This document shows, one piece after another, positions 19,457-29,136 of a stretch of 64,000 bases of DNA. The DNA comes from Novispirillum itersonii subsp. itersonii ATCC 12639 (GTDB lineage Bacteria; Pseudomonadota; Alphaproteobacteria; Rhodospirillales; Rhodospirillaceae). The DNA is taken from NCBI RefSeq assembly GCF_000381985.1, contig NZ_KB907337.1, positions 670,274-734,273 of the forward strand, in the 5' to 3' direction. Below the pieces are notes generated by a model that saw nothing but the letters and a program-made list of their open reading frames with translations, was not told where the DNA came from and ran no database searches. Both the position numbers and the translations under genes were made by a program. Positions within the stretch are counted from its first letter, which is position 1. Every line of letters begins with the position of its first letter.

Positions 19457-20677
19457 TTACGGCGGAAAGCCCGGCACCTGCGGGCGCTTGCCATAGCGGC
19501 GCTCGGCCATTTCCACAATCGCCTGCCGCAGCGGCACATGCTGGCGCAGCATGGCCAGAAACGGCTCGCGGTCAAGGTACAGCACCCGGCATTCCGACAC
19601 CGTCATCACGTCGCTGCCGTGGGCCTCGTCAAACAGCAGGGCGCGCTCGCCGAAAAAGTCGCCCGGCCCGAAGGTCAGGCGCGTGCCGTCGCGCAGCGAG
19701 ATCAGCACCTCGCCCTCGATCAGAAAATACACCCGGTGAACCAGATCGCCGTGGTGGAACACCAGATGCTTGGCGGGCAGCACCTGCGCCTGCAGGGTGG
19801 CGGCGATATCGGCCAGCTGCACCGCATCCAGCCGGTGGAAGAACGGCACCTTGGCAACCAGACGGCACGACACGACAAAGTCGCGCTTGCGGATCTCGGT
19901 CATAAACGATGAGGCGATAATACCGGCGGGCACGGCGCAGACGATGATGCCCAGCAGCGTGGTCATCCCGGCAAAGATCCGCCCCAGCGGCGTCACCGGC
20001 ACCACATCACCGTAGCCGGTGGTGGTCAGGGTGATGATCGCCCACCACATCGCCTTGGGGATGGAGCCGAAGTTCTGCGGCTGCACCGGGCCTTCGATCA
20101 GGTGCATGATGCCCGCCACCAGCACCAGCGCCAGCACGATGATCAGCAGCGATGCCACCAGCGCCCGCCGCTCGGCCTCAATCGCCGCCATCACCGATGA
20201 AATCCCCGGGGAATAGCGCGCCATCTTCAGCAGCCGCAGCAGCCGCAGGATCAGCAGCACCCGGGCATCAACGCTGCTCAGCAGGCCGATATAGCTGGGC
20301 AGGATCGCCACCAGATCCACCAGCCCCATCGGGGTGGTGGCATACTTCAGGCGGGCCTTCCAGCGGGCCAGACGGATCAGCGGCGGATCATCAACGCAGA
20401 CCCACAGGCGCAGCAGGTATTCCAGCGTGATCATCAGGGTGGTGATCCAGTCCAGCGCCAGCAGGATCTCTTCATGCTCCCACGGGATCGACTCCTCCGT
20501 CACCCACACCACCGAGGCGACGTTGATCAGCACCACCGCAATCAGGCCGTAATCCAGCCATGTCTTGTACGGGGTCATCACCGTACGGTCCATCAGCAGG
20601 TCGTGCAGGCGCATCCGCAGGCGGATGCCCCGGCCCACATGCGGGGGGGCCGGGCGGGGGGAAGACGGGGTGATCAT
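19457..20677 (-). CDS. Cyclic-nucleotide-gated potassium channel (MlotiK1-like)
   Basis: 406 residues from the chosen ATG. Six transmembrane segments: S1 near WLDYGLIAVVLINVASVVW, an S4-like stretch with only a few Arg (LLILRLLRLLKMAR), and a pore with the K+ selectivity filter TLTTTGYGD between the last helices. A C-terminal cyclic-nucleotide-binding domain has FFGERALLFDEAHGSDV, matching the phosphate-binding cassette. The frame is open 111 codons further upstream, but that part looks non-coding and would overlap bioF; ATG at 20614 is another option. Transcribed divergently from bioF. Confidence 0.88.
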   Translation of the reverse strand: MITPSSPRPAPPHVGRGIRLRMRLHDLLMDRTVMTPYKTWLDYGLIAVVLINVASVVWVTEESIPWEHEEILLALDWITTLMITLEYLLRLWVCVDDPPLIRLARWKARLKYATTPMGLVDLVAILPSYIGLLSSVDARVLLILRLLRLLKMARYSPGISSVMAAIEAERRALVASLLIIVLALVLVAGIMHLIEGPVQPQNFGSIPKAMWWAIITLTTTGYGDVVPVTPLGRIFAGMTTLLGIIVCAVPAGIIASSFMTEIRKRDFVVSCRLVAKVPFFHRLDAVQLADIAATLQAQVLPAKHLVFHHGDLVHRVYFLIEGEVLISLRDGTRLTFGPGDFFGERALLFDEAHGSDVMTVSECRVLYLDREPFLAMLRQHVPLRQAIVEMAERRYGKRPQVPGFPP

Positions 20678-20858
20678 CCGGCGGGGGGATCCAGAGAAAA
20701 CGGGGCGCTGCCCTTTTGAATACAGGCAGCGGCACGGCAACGGCAAGGGGAATGGCCGGACCGGCCCCTTTATCGGTACCCCCTCTTTTCCGGCCCCTTC
20801 ACGGCACGGCGGGATTTGCCTATAACTCCGGCTGCGTTTTGCCGAAAAGGGCCGCCCC

Positions 20859-22058
20859 ATGGACCGATCGTTCCGCCTGCGGATTGCCGCCAGCCTTGCC
20901 GACCTTGACGCCGCCAGCCGCCGCCGCAGCCTGACCGTGACCGCGCCGGAAGGCGGCAGCGTGCGGGAAGTGACCCGCAACGGGCAGCGGCTGATCAATT
21001 TTTCCAGCAACGACTATCTGGGTCTGTCGCATCACCCGGCGCTGGCCGAGGCCGCCGCCCGGGCCGCGATGGAGTTCGGCACCGGGGCCACCGCATCGCG
21101 GCTGGTCTGCGGCACCCTGCCCCTGCACGACGCGCTGGAAACCCGGCTGGCCACCCTGAAAGGCTGCGGGGCGGCGCTGGTGATGGCCGGGGGCTTTGCC
21201 ACCAACGCCAGCGTGCTGGCCGCCCTGCTGGATGCTGACATCGCCGGAAAAACCCCGCTGGTGTTTCTTGACCGGCTGGCCCATGCGTCAATGCACGACG
21301 GGGTGATGGCGGCGGGGGTGCGGCAGCTGCGGTTTCATCACAACGATCTGGCGCATCTGGAAAGCCTGCTGATCCGCCATGCGGACGCCCCCGGCCCGCG
21401 CCTGATCGTCACCGAAAGCGTGTTCAGCATGGATGGTGACCGGGCCGACCTGCCCGGCCTGTGCGCGCTGGCCGAAAAATACGGCGCTGAACTGTATGTC
21501 GATGAAGCCCACGCCACCGGGGTGCTGGGGCCGCAGGGGGCCGGGCTGTGTGCCGACCCGGCGGTCAAAGGCCGGGTGGGGATGGTGATGGGCACCTTCG
21601 GCAAGGCCCTTGGCGGCTACGGGGCGTTTATCGCCTGCGATACGGTGCTGCGCGACTGGCTGGTGACCAAGGCGCGGGGCTTTATTTATGCCACCGCCCT
21701 GCCGCCGCCGGTGCTGGCGGCGGTGCTGGCGGCGCTGGATCTGATCCCCGGGATGGACCGGGCCCGCCAGCGGCTGGCCCGGCACGGCGACACCGTGCGC
21801 ACCGCCCTGCGCGGACTGGGGATCGACACCCTCGCCTCTGACACCCAGATTATCCCCGCCGTGATCGGGGCAGAGGCCGATACGCTGGCCGCCGCCCGGT
21901 TTATGGAAGACCGTGGCCTGCTGACGGTGGCGATCCGCCCGCCGACCGTGCCGCCGGGCAGCGGCCGCCTGCGGCTGGCCCTGTCGTCGGACCATACTGA
22001 TGAGGATATTGCCGCCTTGACTGACGCCTTCACCGCTTTCGCCCGGGCCGGGGCATGA
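20859..22058 (+). CDS. bioF: 8-amino-7-oxononanoate synthase
   Basis: 399 residues. PLP-dependent alpha-oxoamine synthase that condenses pimeloyl-ACP with alanine, the first ring-assembly step of biotin synthesis. Visible motifs are NFSSNDYLGLSHHP, TESVFSMDGD, VDEAHATGVLG and the PLP Lys in GTFGKALGGYGAF. Length is usual. First gene of bioF-bioH-like-bioC-bioD; its stop overlaps the next start as ATGA. Confidence 0.94.
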   Translation: MDRSFRLRIAASLADLDAASRRRSLTVTAPEGGSVREVTRNGQRLINFSSNDYLGLSHHPALAEAAARAAMEFGTGATASRLVCGTLPLHDALETRLATLKGCGAALVMAGGFATNASVLAALLDADIAGKTPLVFLDRLAHASMHDGVMAAGVRQLRFHHNDLAHLESLLIRHADAPGPRLIVTESVFSMDGDRADLPGLCALAEKYGAELYVDEAHATGVLGPQGAGLCADPAVKGRVGMVMGTFGKALGGYGAFIACDTVLRDWLVTKARGFIYATALPPPVLAAVLAALDLIPGMDRARQRLARHGDTVRTALRGLGIDTLASDTQIIPAVIGAEADTLAAARFMEDRGLLTVAIRPPTVPPGSGRLRLALSSDHTDEDIAALTDAFTAFARAGA

Positions 22059-22696
22059 CCGCAGCCGTCAGAACCGTCTGGCTGATCCATGGCTGGAGCT
22101 ATGGCCCCGCCCTGTGGGACGGGGTGGCCGCCGCCCTGTCCGGCACACCGCTGCGGCTGGAACGGGTGGACCTTGGCTACTGCGGGCCGGAAGCCAGCCC
22201 CGCCGGAACCCCCGATCTGCTGGTCGGCCATTCCTTCGGCAGTCTGTGGGCCCTGACGCAGGGCCATCTGGCGGCGGTGCCGGTGCTGGCGATCAACGGG
22301 TTCACCCGCTTTACCGCCGGTGACGGTTTCCCCGATGGGGTGCCGCCCCGGGGGCTGGCCCGGATGATCCGGGGCATGGCCGGGGATGCCGCCGCCGTGC
22401 TGGCCGGGTTCAGGGCCCAGATCGGCGACAGCGGCCCGCTGCCCGCCGTGCCGCCTGACACCGCGCGCCTGATCCGCGATCTGGAACGGCTGCGCGATGA
22501 CAGCGCCCCGCCCCGCCCCGGCCCGGTGACGGCGCTGGCGGGGCAGGATGACCCGCTGATTACCGCCGCGCACAGCCGCGCCTGTTTCGGCGATGCGGTG
22601 CGGTCGGTGCCCGGCGGCGGGCACCTGCTGCCGCTGACCCATGCCGATGTGGTGGCCGACGTCATCCGGGATACCCTTGACGCGGGCAGCCGATGA
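22055..22696 (+). CDS. bioH: Alpha/beta hydrolase, probable pimeloyl-ACP methyl ester esterase
   Basis: 213 residues. Oxyanion-hole motif WLIHGWSYG, nucleophile elbow LVGHSFGSL (Ser about residue 60), late Asp in GQDDPLI and His in GGGHLLPL complete a serine hydrolase triad. In biotin synthesis such an enzyme releases pimeloyl-ACP from its methyl ester. The assignment rests mainly on position between bioF and bioC with four-base overlaps on both sides. It is shorter than the E. coli protein (256), so a BioH analogue is possible. Confidence 0.75.
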   Translation: MTAAVRTVWLIHGWSYGPALWDGVAAALSGTPLRLERVDLGYCGPEASPAGTPDLLVGHSFGSLWALTQGHLAAVPVLAINGFTRFTAGDGFPDGVPPRGLARMIRGMAGDAAAVLAGFRAQIGDSGPLPAVPPDTARLIRDLERLRDDSAPPRPGPVTALAGQDDPLITAAHSRACFGDAVRSVPGGGHLLPLTHADVVADVIRDTLDAGSR

Positions 22697-23487
22697 CAGC
22701 CCCGGAGAAAAAAGAACAGGACTGGAAAGAAACCGTCCGCAGCCGCTTTGACAGCGCCGCCGCCACCTATGACGGTGACGGGCAGGCCCAGCGGCAGATT
22801 GCCGCCGCACTGGCGGGGCAGATCCTGCCGCGTCTGCCCCGCCGCCCGCTTCGGGGGCTGGAAATCGGCTGCGGCACCGGCTTTCTGACGGCGGCGCTGC
22901 TGCCTGCCCTGCCCGCCGGGTCGCAGTGGCTGGCCACCGACCTGTCCGCCGCCATGGTCGCTGCCTGCCTGTCACGGGTGATCCCCCCCGACAGCATCAC
23001 CCTGACCGGGGCGGTGATGGATGGCGAAGCCCCGCCGCAAACCCTGCCCGCCGATCTCGTCGTCTCCAGCATGGCGGTGCAATGGTTCCGTGATCTGCCC
23101 GCCGGGCTGCGGCGGCTGCGGCGGCATCTGGCCCCCGGCGGGCTGCTGGCGGTCACCACGCTGGGCAGCGGCACCTTTACCGAATGGCGGGACCTGTGCC
23201 GGGCGGCAGGGGTGGTGCCGGGCACCCCGCCCTATCCCACCGCCGACGCCCTGCGCGCGGCCCTTGGCCCGTCAGCCACAGTGCTGCAAAGCCGCCAGCC
23301 GCTGCCCTTTGACCGGACGGAAGGCTTTCTGCGCCACCTGCGCGGCACCGGGGCCCGCACCGCGGCCCCCGGCCACCCGCCGCTGTCCGCCGGGCAACTG
23401 CGCCGGGTGCTGCGGCAGCGGGCCGGGCAGCCCTTTACCACCGCCTATGACGTCCTGACCGTTTTATGGCCTGCGGAGAAACCCTGA
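22693..23487 (+). CDS. bioC: Malonyl-ACP O-methyltransferase BioC
   Basis: 264 residues. N-terminal SRFDSAAATYDGDGQAQ and SAM-binding GLEIGCGTGFLTAAL (about residue 56) are typical of BioC, as is SSMAVQWFRDLPAGL. The enzyme methylates malonyl-ACP to disguise it as a fatty-acid primer, starting pimelate synthesis; the preceding esterase later removes the methyl group. ATGA overlap with the hydrolase and a TGATG junction with bioD show a tight operon. Confidence 0.9.
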   Translation: MTAPEKKEQDWKETVRSRFDSAAATYDGDGQAQRQIAAALAGQILPRLPRRPLRGLEIGCGTGFLTAALLPALPAGSQWLATDLSAAMVAACLSRVIPPDSITLTGAVMDGEAPPQTLPADLVVSSMAVQWFRDLPAGLRRLRRHLAPGGLLAVTTLGSGTFTEWRDLCRAAGVVPGTPPYPTADALRAALGPSATVLQSRQPLPFDRTEGFLRHLRGTGARTAAPGHPPLSAGQLRRVLRQRAGQPFTTAYDVLTVLWPAEKP

Positions 23488-24131
23488 TGCGTGGCGTTTT
23501 CATGACCGGCACCGACACCGACGCCGGAAAAACCATTGCCTCGGCCTGCCTGCTGGTGGCCCTGCGCCGCCGCTGGCCGCAGGCCGGGTACTGGAAGCCG
23601 GTCCAGAGCGGGCTGGATGACCTGCCACGGGGTGATACCGGCACCGTCGCTGACCTGACCGGGTCCGCCGACAGCGATTTTCCCGCCCCGGCCTATGCCT
23701 TCCGTGCGCCGCTGTCCCCTGATCAGGCGGCAGCCCGCGACGGCGCGGTGATTGATGCCGCCACCATCACCCTGCCCGCCTGCCCCGGCCCGCTGGTGGT
23801 GGAAGGGGCCGGGGGCATCATGGTGCCGGTGGATGGCACCCTGCTGATGCTGGATCTGGCAGAACGCTTCGGCCTGCCGGTGGTGGTGGCCGCCCGCACC
23901 GGGCTGGGCACCATCAACCATACCCTGCTGACGCTGGCCGCCCTGCGTGCCCGCGCCCTGCCGGTGGCGGGGGTGCTGTTCAGCGGGCCGGACCACCCTG
24001 ACAACATCGCCACCATCGCCCGGCTGGGCGCCGTGCCGGTGCTGGGGCGCATCCCCCGCCTGCCGGATCTGACCCCCGCCGCCATCGCCGCTGCGGCAGA
24101 AAAAATCAGCCTGCCCCTTCTTCTGTCATAA
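23487..24131 (+). CDS. bioD: Dethiobiotin synthetase
   Basis: 214 residues. Walker A-like GTDTDAGKT (about residue 9), YWKPVQSG and VVEGAGGIMVPVD are the BioD signatures. It closes the ureido ring from 7,8-diaminopelargonate, CO2 and ATP. ATG at 23487 is chosen because GGAGAA lies upstream and it forms TGATG with the bioC stop; an in-frame ATG at 23466 would add seven residues. bioA and bioB are not in this window. Confidence 0.93.
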   Translation: MRGVFMTGTDTDAGKTIASACLLVALRRRWPQAGYWKPVQSGLDDLPRGDTGTVADLTGSADSDFPAPAYAFRAPLSPDQAAARDGAVIDAATITLPACPGPLVVEGAGGIMVPVDGTLLMLDLAERFGLPVVVAARTGLGTINHTLLTLAALRARALPVAGVLFSGPDHPDNIATIARLGAVPVLGRIPRLPDLTPAAIAAAAEKISLPLLLS

Positions 24132-24433
24132 CCCTGACAGGGGATATCCATTTTCCCTTGATTTAACTCAGAGAAGTACTGCTCAACGTACTTTTCAGAA
24201 TTAAAGTAATAAAAATCCACACCTCGATCAAATAAATCGATCAATATGTATGGCTTTGTTTTTAGGGATACCCTTTCCAATAGATCGAAAGGGGGATAAC
24301 CGTTTGCTTAGGAACAAAATTCCCCTGGGATTGTAATTCGCGAAAAAGGATATTCCTAACATTAGCATATTGTAAATCCCGACATCCCGGTGTCTTATCT
24401 CATAAACGAATACCTTACCAGGTTTAGGGGACT
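24132..24433. other. AT-rich intergenic region before chemoreceptor gene
   Basis: About 300 bases, markedly AT-rich from 24150 on. It presumably holds the chemoreceptor promoter. No terminator or RNA gene was recognised. Confidence 0.4.
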
Positions 24434-26839
24434 ATGATGAAAATTTCACACCGGATCTTTGCGGGCTTTTCTGCGATTCTGGTTTTGCTGCTCGTGGTCA
24501 GCGGAGTAGCTATTTTCTCCCTCAATGCGGTAAGCGAACTGTTCTCAGATTACCGCAGCCACGCCCGCGAGAGTAATGAGGCAGCCCGTATTCAGGCCAA
24601 TCTTCTGACCGCCCGTCTGGAAGTAAAAAACTTTCTTATCAGTGCAAGTCAGAGCGATATTCAGAAATTCAAAGACAGAATTTCAAATACACTGAAAGTT
24701 GCCGAGGACTATGCAGCCCTCGCCAACAGAGCTGATGATTTGGAAAAAGAAAAAGAAATTATTCAAAATATTAAAGATTACGCAAATTATTTTGACAAAG
24801 TTACAGCCCTTCAGGCTGAAAAAGATAAAATATTTTCCACCATTCTTGATAAAATCGGGGCAAAAAGTGAGAATTCCCTCAGCCAGGCGATGAAAGCCGC
24901 CATGCAGGACGGCAATGCTGAGGCCGCTTACGATGCAGGACTGACCCTTCGTCACCTTCTGCTCGCCCGCCTTCACGTTGCCAAGTATCTTCTGAACAAC
25001 AGCGATGAAGCTTACAGGCGCGTTCTGTCTGAACTGGATGAGTACAGGCAGAATGCAGAGCTGCTTCAAACAACCCTCCGGAACGCGGAGCAGAAGAAGC
25101 TGGCCGAAGAATCCCTGAAGGATGCGGCGACGTACCGGGACGCGTTTGAGAAAATCCATACAATCATCACGGCCCGCAACGCTATCATCACCGACAAGCT
25201 GGATGTTATCGGCCCCAAGGTTTCCGACACCATTGAAGATCTGAAGCTGACCCTGAAAGGCTATCAGGATAACCTTGGCCCCCGCGCCGCAGACCGGATC
25301 AGCCGAGACAGTCTGATCACGTCGCTTATTTCTGCCAGCGCTATTGTCGGCGGAATTCTGGCAGCCTTTGTCATCGGCCGGGCCATTGCCACCCCGATCA
25401 TCGGAATGACAGGATCAATGGGCGATCTGGCCCGTGGAAATCTTCAGACCGACATTCCGGGCACCGGACGACGGGATGAAATTGGTTTAATGGCCGATTC
25501 CGTTGAACACTTCCGCCAGCAGATGATTAAGGTCAAAGAGCTGGAAGCGCAGCAGGAAGCTGATCAGAAGCGGGCTGATGCCGAACGGAAAGCCGCAATG
25601 ATTCAGATGGCTGACACCTTTGAAGCCGAAGTCGGTGACGTTGTAAACACTGTCGCCTCGGTCTCAACGGAACTTGAAGCCTCTGCGCGCGTCATGTCAG
25701 AAACGGCCAATCAGACCGCACTTGATGCGACAACCGTCGCCGCCGGGGCTGAAGAAGCTGCCGCCAATGTTGAAACTGTCGCTTCGGCTGCTGAAGAACT
25801 GGCTGCTTCAGAGCGCGAGATCAGCCGCCATGTTCACACCTCTTCCGAGGTTGCCGATCAGGCAAAACGGCAGGCCGACAAAACCCGCGAAACCGTTGAA
25901 AAAATGGTCGAAGCGGTCGAGAAGATCAGTCAGGTTGTTCAGCTGATTTCTGACATTGCCGCACAGACCAATCTTCTGGCACTGAATGCGACGATCGAGG
26001 CTGCACGCGCAGGTGATGCCGGAAAGGGCTTTGCCGTTGTCGCTAACGAAGTGAAAAGTCTGGCAAACCAGACTGCACGGGCAACAGACGAGATCGCCGC
26101 GCAGATCGGCAGTGTTCAGGCTGTGACCAATGAATCCGCCCTGGCAATTCAGAGCATTGCTGATACCATCTCTGAGATTGATCAGATCGCCAGCTCCATC
26201 GCTGCCGCAGTGGAAGAGCAGACTGCCGCAACCGGCGAGATTGCCCGCAATGTCGAGCAGGCATCAAACGGCACCCGGGATGTCACCCGCAGCATCCAGT
26301 CTGTCACTCAGGCTGCGGGAGAAACCGGCGCTGCGGCGACCCAGATTTCCAGTGCCGCCGCAGATCTGTCACGACAGGGGGAAGCACTGCGGAAAAAGGT
26401 TCAAACGTTCCTTGACCGCGTCCGCGCAGACAACGAAGTCTCGACGCTCGTTGAGTGGGATGCCCGGATGGAAACCGGAAACCCGCAGATTGACCGCGAG
26501 CACCACGAATTCATTGACCTGCTCAACAGCTATTACCGAAAAATGATGTCCGGCAAGGGCAAAAGCGCTGTCGGCACCATGATGGCGGACCTGAAGGCGC
26601 ACTTTGATACCCATCTTGCGCATGAAGAAAACGAAATGCAGCGGAATGGATACCCAGACCTTGACCTTCACCGTAAATCCCACCAGAAATTCCTTTCTGA
26701 ACTGGAAAATATGATGAAGATGTCGGCATCCGGTCAGGATGTCAGTATTCAGGCTCTGACCTTCATCTCTCAATGGGTGACAGAACATACGATGAAATAT
26801 GACAGGAAGTACGTGCACTTCCTCTCTGCAAAAGCTTGA
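24434..26839 (+). CDS. Methyl-accepting chemotaxis protein with C-terminal hemerythrin domain
   Basis: 801 residues. TM1 about 10-32, an all-helical periplasmic sensor (about 33-290, possibly HBM-like), TM2 about 297-320 and HAMP (about 320-375). The signalling hairpin has its tip at [20 protein letters not shown]. After the last coiled coil a bacteriohemerythrin domain begins at about 678 ([15 protein letters not shown]). Its iron ligands are visible: His in [22 protein letters not shown] and HTMKYD. A receptor ending in an O2-binding di-iron domain suggests aerotaxis or redox sensing, as in Desulfovibrio DcrH. Base composition is lower in GC than neighbours, especially the sensor. Confidence 0.93.
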   Translation: MMKISHRIFAGFSAILVLLLVVSGVAIFSLNAVSELFSDYRSHARESNEAARIQANLLTARLEVKNFLISASQSDIQKFKDRISNTLKVAEDYAALANRADDLEKEKEIIQNIKDYANYFDKVTALQAEKDKIFSTILDKIGAKSENSLSQAMKAAMQDGNAEAAYDAGLTLRHLLLARLHVAKYLLNNSDEAYRRVLSELDEYRQNAELLQTTLRNAEQKKLAEESLKDAATYRDAFEKIHTIITARNAIITDKLDVIGPKVSDTIEDLKLTLKGYQDNLGPRAADRISRDSLITSLISASAIVGGILAAFVIGRAIATPIIGMTGSMGDLARGNLQTDIPGTGRRDEIGLMADSVEHFRQQMIKVKELEAQQEADQKRADAERKAAMIQMADTFEAEVGDVVNTVASVSTELEASARVMSETANQTALDATTVAAGAEEAAANVETVASAAEELAASEREISRHVHTSSEVADQAKRQADKTRETVEKMVEAVEKISQVVQLISDIAAQTNLLALNATIEAARAGDAGKGFAVVANEVKSLANQTARATDEIAAQIGSVQAVTNESALAIQSIADTISEIDQIASSIAAAVEEQTAATGEIARNVEQASNGTRDVTRSIQSVTQAAGETGAAATQISSAAADLSRQGEALRKKVQTFLDRVRADNEVSTLVEWDARMETGNPQIDREHHEFIDLLNSYYRKMMSGKGKSAVGTMMADLKAHFDTHLAHEENEMQRNGYPDLDLHRKSHQKFLSELENMMKMSASGQDVSIQALTFISQWVTEHTMKYDRKYVHFLSAKA

Positions 26840-26866
26840 TGCCTGAAAATACGCTCACCACATCAC

Positions 26867-26900
26867 GGGCCGCCCAACACTGATGGGCGGCCCATTTTCT
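26867..26900 (+). terminator. Rho-independent terminator of the chemoreceptor gene
   Basis: GGGCCGCCCA/TGGGCGGCCC, a ten-base perfect stem with a seven-base loop, followed by a T-rich run. Confidence 0.9.
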
Positions 26901-27217
26901 TGCAACCACATCTTTGGTGCCGCCCCGCCCGTCTTCATCGCGCTTTTCCGGAGAGTGCCTTCCTCCTGAATGCTCCCGCCTTCGCGGTGAATTTTACCCA
27001 CACAGAATATACAGTATTATTTAGTTAAATACATGATATCACCAAGCCATGCGTAAATCACATGATCACTATGTTTAAAATATACTTTCCAAATGGTCGA
27101 GTTGTGGAATAGAGCTATCCTCCAGGATAAGAGTAGATAACAGGGTCTGGCCCCGCCCCCCGCTTCCCCCGGCGGGCTGACCGTGCGGTTGACCGGACAC
27201 CGAAGAGGAGACTCCCC
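26901..27217. other. Intergenic region before symporter gene
   Basis: Contains an AT-rich block (about 27000-27105) likely to carry the symporter promoter; nothing else recognised. Confidence 0.4.
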
Positions 27218-28492
27218 ATGTATTCCCTGTGGGTGCGCATTCCGCTGTGGCAGCGGGTTCTGGCCGGGTTCGCGCTCGGCGCGCTGGCCGGGTGGCTGGC
27301 CGGGCCGTCGGCCAAAGACTGGTTCAAGCCGGTCGGTGATCTGTACATCAGCCTGATCCGCATGGTGGTGATCCCGCTGCTGCTGACCAGCATCATTTCC
27401 TCGGTCGCCAACCTGCACGGTGTCGGCGGGGCCGCCCGGCTGGGGGGCAAGACCATCGGCTATTTCATTCTGACCGCCGTTTTTGCGTCGCTGATCGGGC
27501 TGGGCACCGGCCTGCTGCTGGAACCCGGGCTGGGCCTCGGCCAGCTCGCCCTGCAGGAAGTGAAGCCGAAAGTCATCCCCGGCCCGCTGGAGGTGCTGCT
27601 GGGCGTGGTGCCGTCCAACCCGTTCAAGGCCATGGCTGACGGCAATGTGCTGCAGGTGCTGTTCTTCGCGCTGGTGATCGGCGCGGTGCTGGCGGTGATG
27701 GGTGACAAAGCCGCCACCGTGCGCACCTTTGTCAACGAAGCCAACGACGTGGTGATGAAGGTGGTGAAGATCGCCCTTCAGCTCACCCCGATCGGCACCT
27801 TCGGCCTGATTGCCTGGGTGGTCGGCGTGTACGGGGCCGGGGCGCTGGCCCCGCTGGCAAAGTACATTGTCGCCGTCTATGTCGCCTGCGCCATCCATCT
27901 GGTGGTGGTCTATGGCGGCCTGACCTGGCTGCACGGCCTTAACCCGCTGAAGTTCTTCAAGGGGGTTGCCCCGGCGACACAGGTGGCCTTTGTCACCGCC
28001 TCGTCGTTCGCCACCCTGCCGATGACCCTGTCCAGCACCGTCAACCGGCTGGGCGTGGCGCGGGAATACGCCAGCTTTGCCGTGCCGCTGGGCGCGTCGA
28101 TGAAAATGGATGGCTGCGGCGCCATCTTCCCGGCGATTGCCGCCATCTTCATCGCCCAGTACACCGGGGTGGAGCTGTCAACCGGGGCCTATGTCGCGAT
28201 TTTTGTCACCGCCGTCATCGGCTCCCTCGCCACCGCCGGGGTGCCCGGCCCGTCAATTGTGATGCTGACCCTGACGCTGAACGCCGTCGGCCTGCCGCTG
28301 GAAGCCATCGGCTACATCATCGCCGTTGACCGCGTGGTGGATATGATGCGCACCGCCACCAACGTCACCGGTCAGGCACTGGTGCCGGTGCTGGTCGCCC
28401 GCACCGAAGGGCTGCTGAACAAAGACGTCTACAACGGTGCCTATCTCGCCGAAGACGACAGCCCCGCCGCCGCTGCGCCCGCGAAAGCGTAA
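27218..28492 (+). CDS. Dicarboxylate/amino acid:cation symporter (DAACS family)
   Basis: 424 residues, about eight transmembrane helices plus re-entrant loops. Diagnostic segments are SLIRMVVIPLLLTSI, the HP1 serine-rich motif (TASSFATLPMTL), GASMKMDGCGAIFPA in TM7 and TAGVPGPSIVML. Members import C4-dicarboxylates, glutamate or aspartate with Na+ or H+. The usual NMDGT of glutamate carriers is replaced by KMDGC, so the substrate is uncertain. GAGGAG lies before the ATG. Monocistronic, with its own terminator. Confidence 0.9.
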   Translation: MYSLWVRIPLWQRVLAGFALGALAGWLAGPSAKDWFKPVGDLYISLIRMVVIPLLLTSIISSVANLHGVGGAARLGGKTIGYFILTAVFASLIGLGTGLLLEPGLGLGQLALQEVKPKVIPGPLEVLLGVVPSNPFKAMADGNVLQVLFFALVIGAVLAVMGDKAATVRTFVNEANDVVMKVVKIALQLTPIGTFGLIAWVVGVYGAGALAPLAKYIVAVYVACAIHLVVVYGGLTWLHGLNPLKFFKGVAPATQVAFVTASSFATLPMTLSSTVNRLGVAREYASFAVPLGASMKMDGCGAIFPAIAAIFIAQYTGVELSTGAYVAIFVTAVIGSLATAGVPGPSIVMLTLTLNAVGLPLEAIGYIIAVDRVVDMMRTATNVTGQALVPVLVARTEGLLNKDVYNGAYLAEDDSPAAAAPAKA

Positions 28493-28515
28493 CGGTACGT
28501 CCCTCCTGACACAGA

Positions 28516-28550
28516 AAACCCCCGCCGGACCGGTCCGGCGGGGGTTTTTG
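28516..28550 (+). terminator. Rho-independent terminator of the symporter gene
   Basis: A long perfect stem, ACCCCCGCCGGACC with its complement, followed by TTTTT; it may also act on the convergent pentapeptide gene. Confidence 0.9.
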
Positions 28551-28568
28551 CCATTTTTCGGGGGACCA

Positions 28569-28949
28569 TCAGCCGGTTTTCTCTTCGTAGGCCAAAATCA
28601 GATCTGTCACCAGCACACCGTTGACCCGCATTCCCGTCAGGTCGGCATCGTCGATCTGCACCCCTGCCAGCGAGACCCCGCGCAGGGTCACACCAGACAG
28701 ATTGGCATCCGTAATGAGGGCGCCGGACAGGGTGACATTGTTGAAACGTGCCCCGGCAAGGCTGACGTCCTCAAACTGCGCCTCACTCAGATTGGTATCG
28801 GTGAAGGTCGCCTTCGTCAGCACAGCGTAAAACCGGGCCCCGGAGAGGTTAACACCATCAAAATCAGCCCCGGCCATATCGGCCCGCTGATACCGCACGC
28901 CCTGCATCTGCTGGCCGTCAAAAGGGGGCTTATCGCACTGGCCACTCAT
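28569..28949 (-). CDS. Pentapeptide-repeat protein
   Basis: 126 residues. From about residue 20 on it is made of A(D/N)LxG-type pentads (ADFDG, VNLSG, ARFYA, TNLSE, ANLSG, ADLTG), predicted to form a right-handed quadrilateral beta-helix. A Cys pair lies near the N-terminus (GQCDKPPF). Such proteins range from gyrase-protecting DNA mimics to scaffolds; no function can be assigned. ATG at 28949 is preferred because GGAGGA lies before it. The 46-base palindrome at 28999-29044 lies just upstream. Confidence 0.8.
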   Translation of the reverse strand: MSGQCDKPPFDGQQMQGVRYQRADMAGADFDGVNLSGARFYAVLTKATFTDTNLSEAQFEDVSLAGARFNNVTLSGALITDANLSGVTLRGVSLAGVQIDDADLTGMRVNGVLVTDLILAYEEKTG

Positions 28950-28969
28950 GCAGCATCCTCCGGTCAATC

Positions 28970-29044
28970 ACACGATCCTCACACGATCCTCACACGATCC
29001 TCACACGATCCTCACTCGAGGCCTCGAGTGAGGATCGTGTGAGG
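28970..29044. repeat. Tandem 11-mers fused to a perfect 46-base palindrome
   Basis: Four direct copies of acacgatcctc (28970-29013) run into a perfect inverted repeat, 28999-29044 (two 23-base arms, no loop, centre ACTCGAGG/CCTCGAGT). It lies between divergent upstream ends: the pentapeptide gene start and the 3' end of the degenerate GGDEF gene. Confidence 0.95.
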
Positions 29045-29136
29045 TATAGATTGAGAACAGACTTTCCCGCCCTTTGCAACCGAGAGACCTTAAGGCCCGA
29101 TTTTTGCCACGCCGGTTCTGGCGGGCGGCGACACAC

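Noticed and set aside
28999..29044. CRISPR-like or phage attachment repeat
   Set aside because: Units are contiguous with no spacers and no cas or integrase genes nearby.
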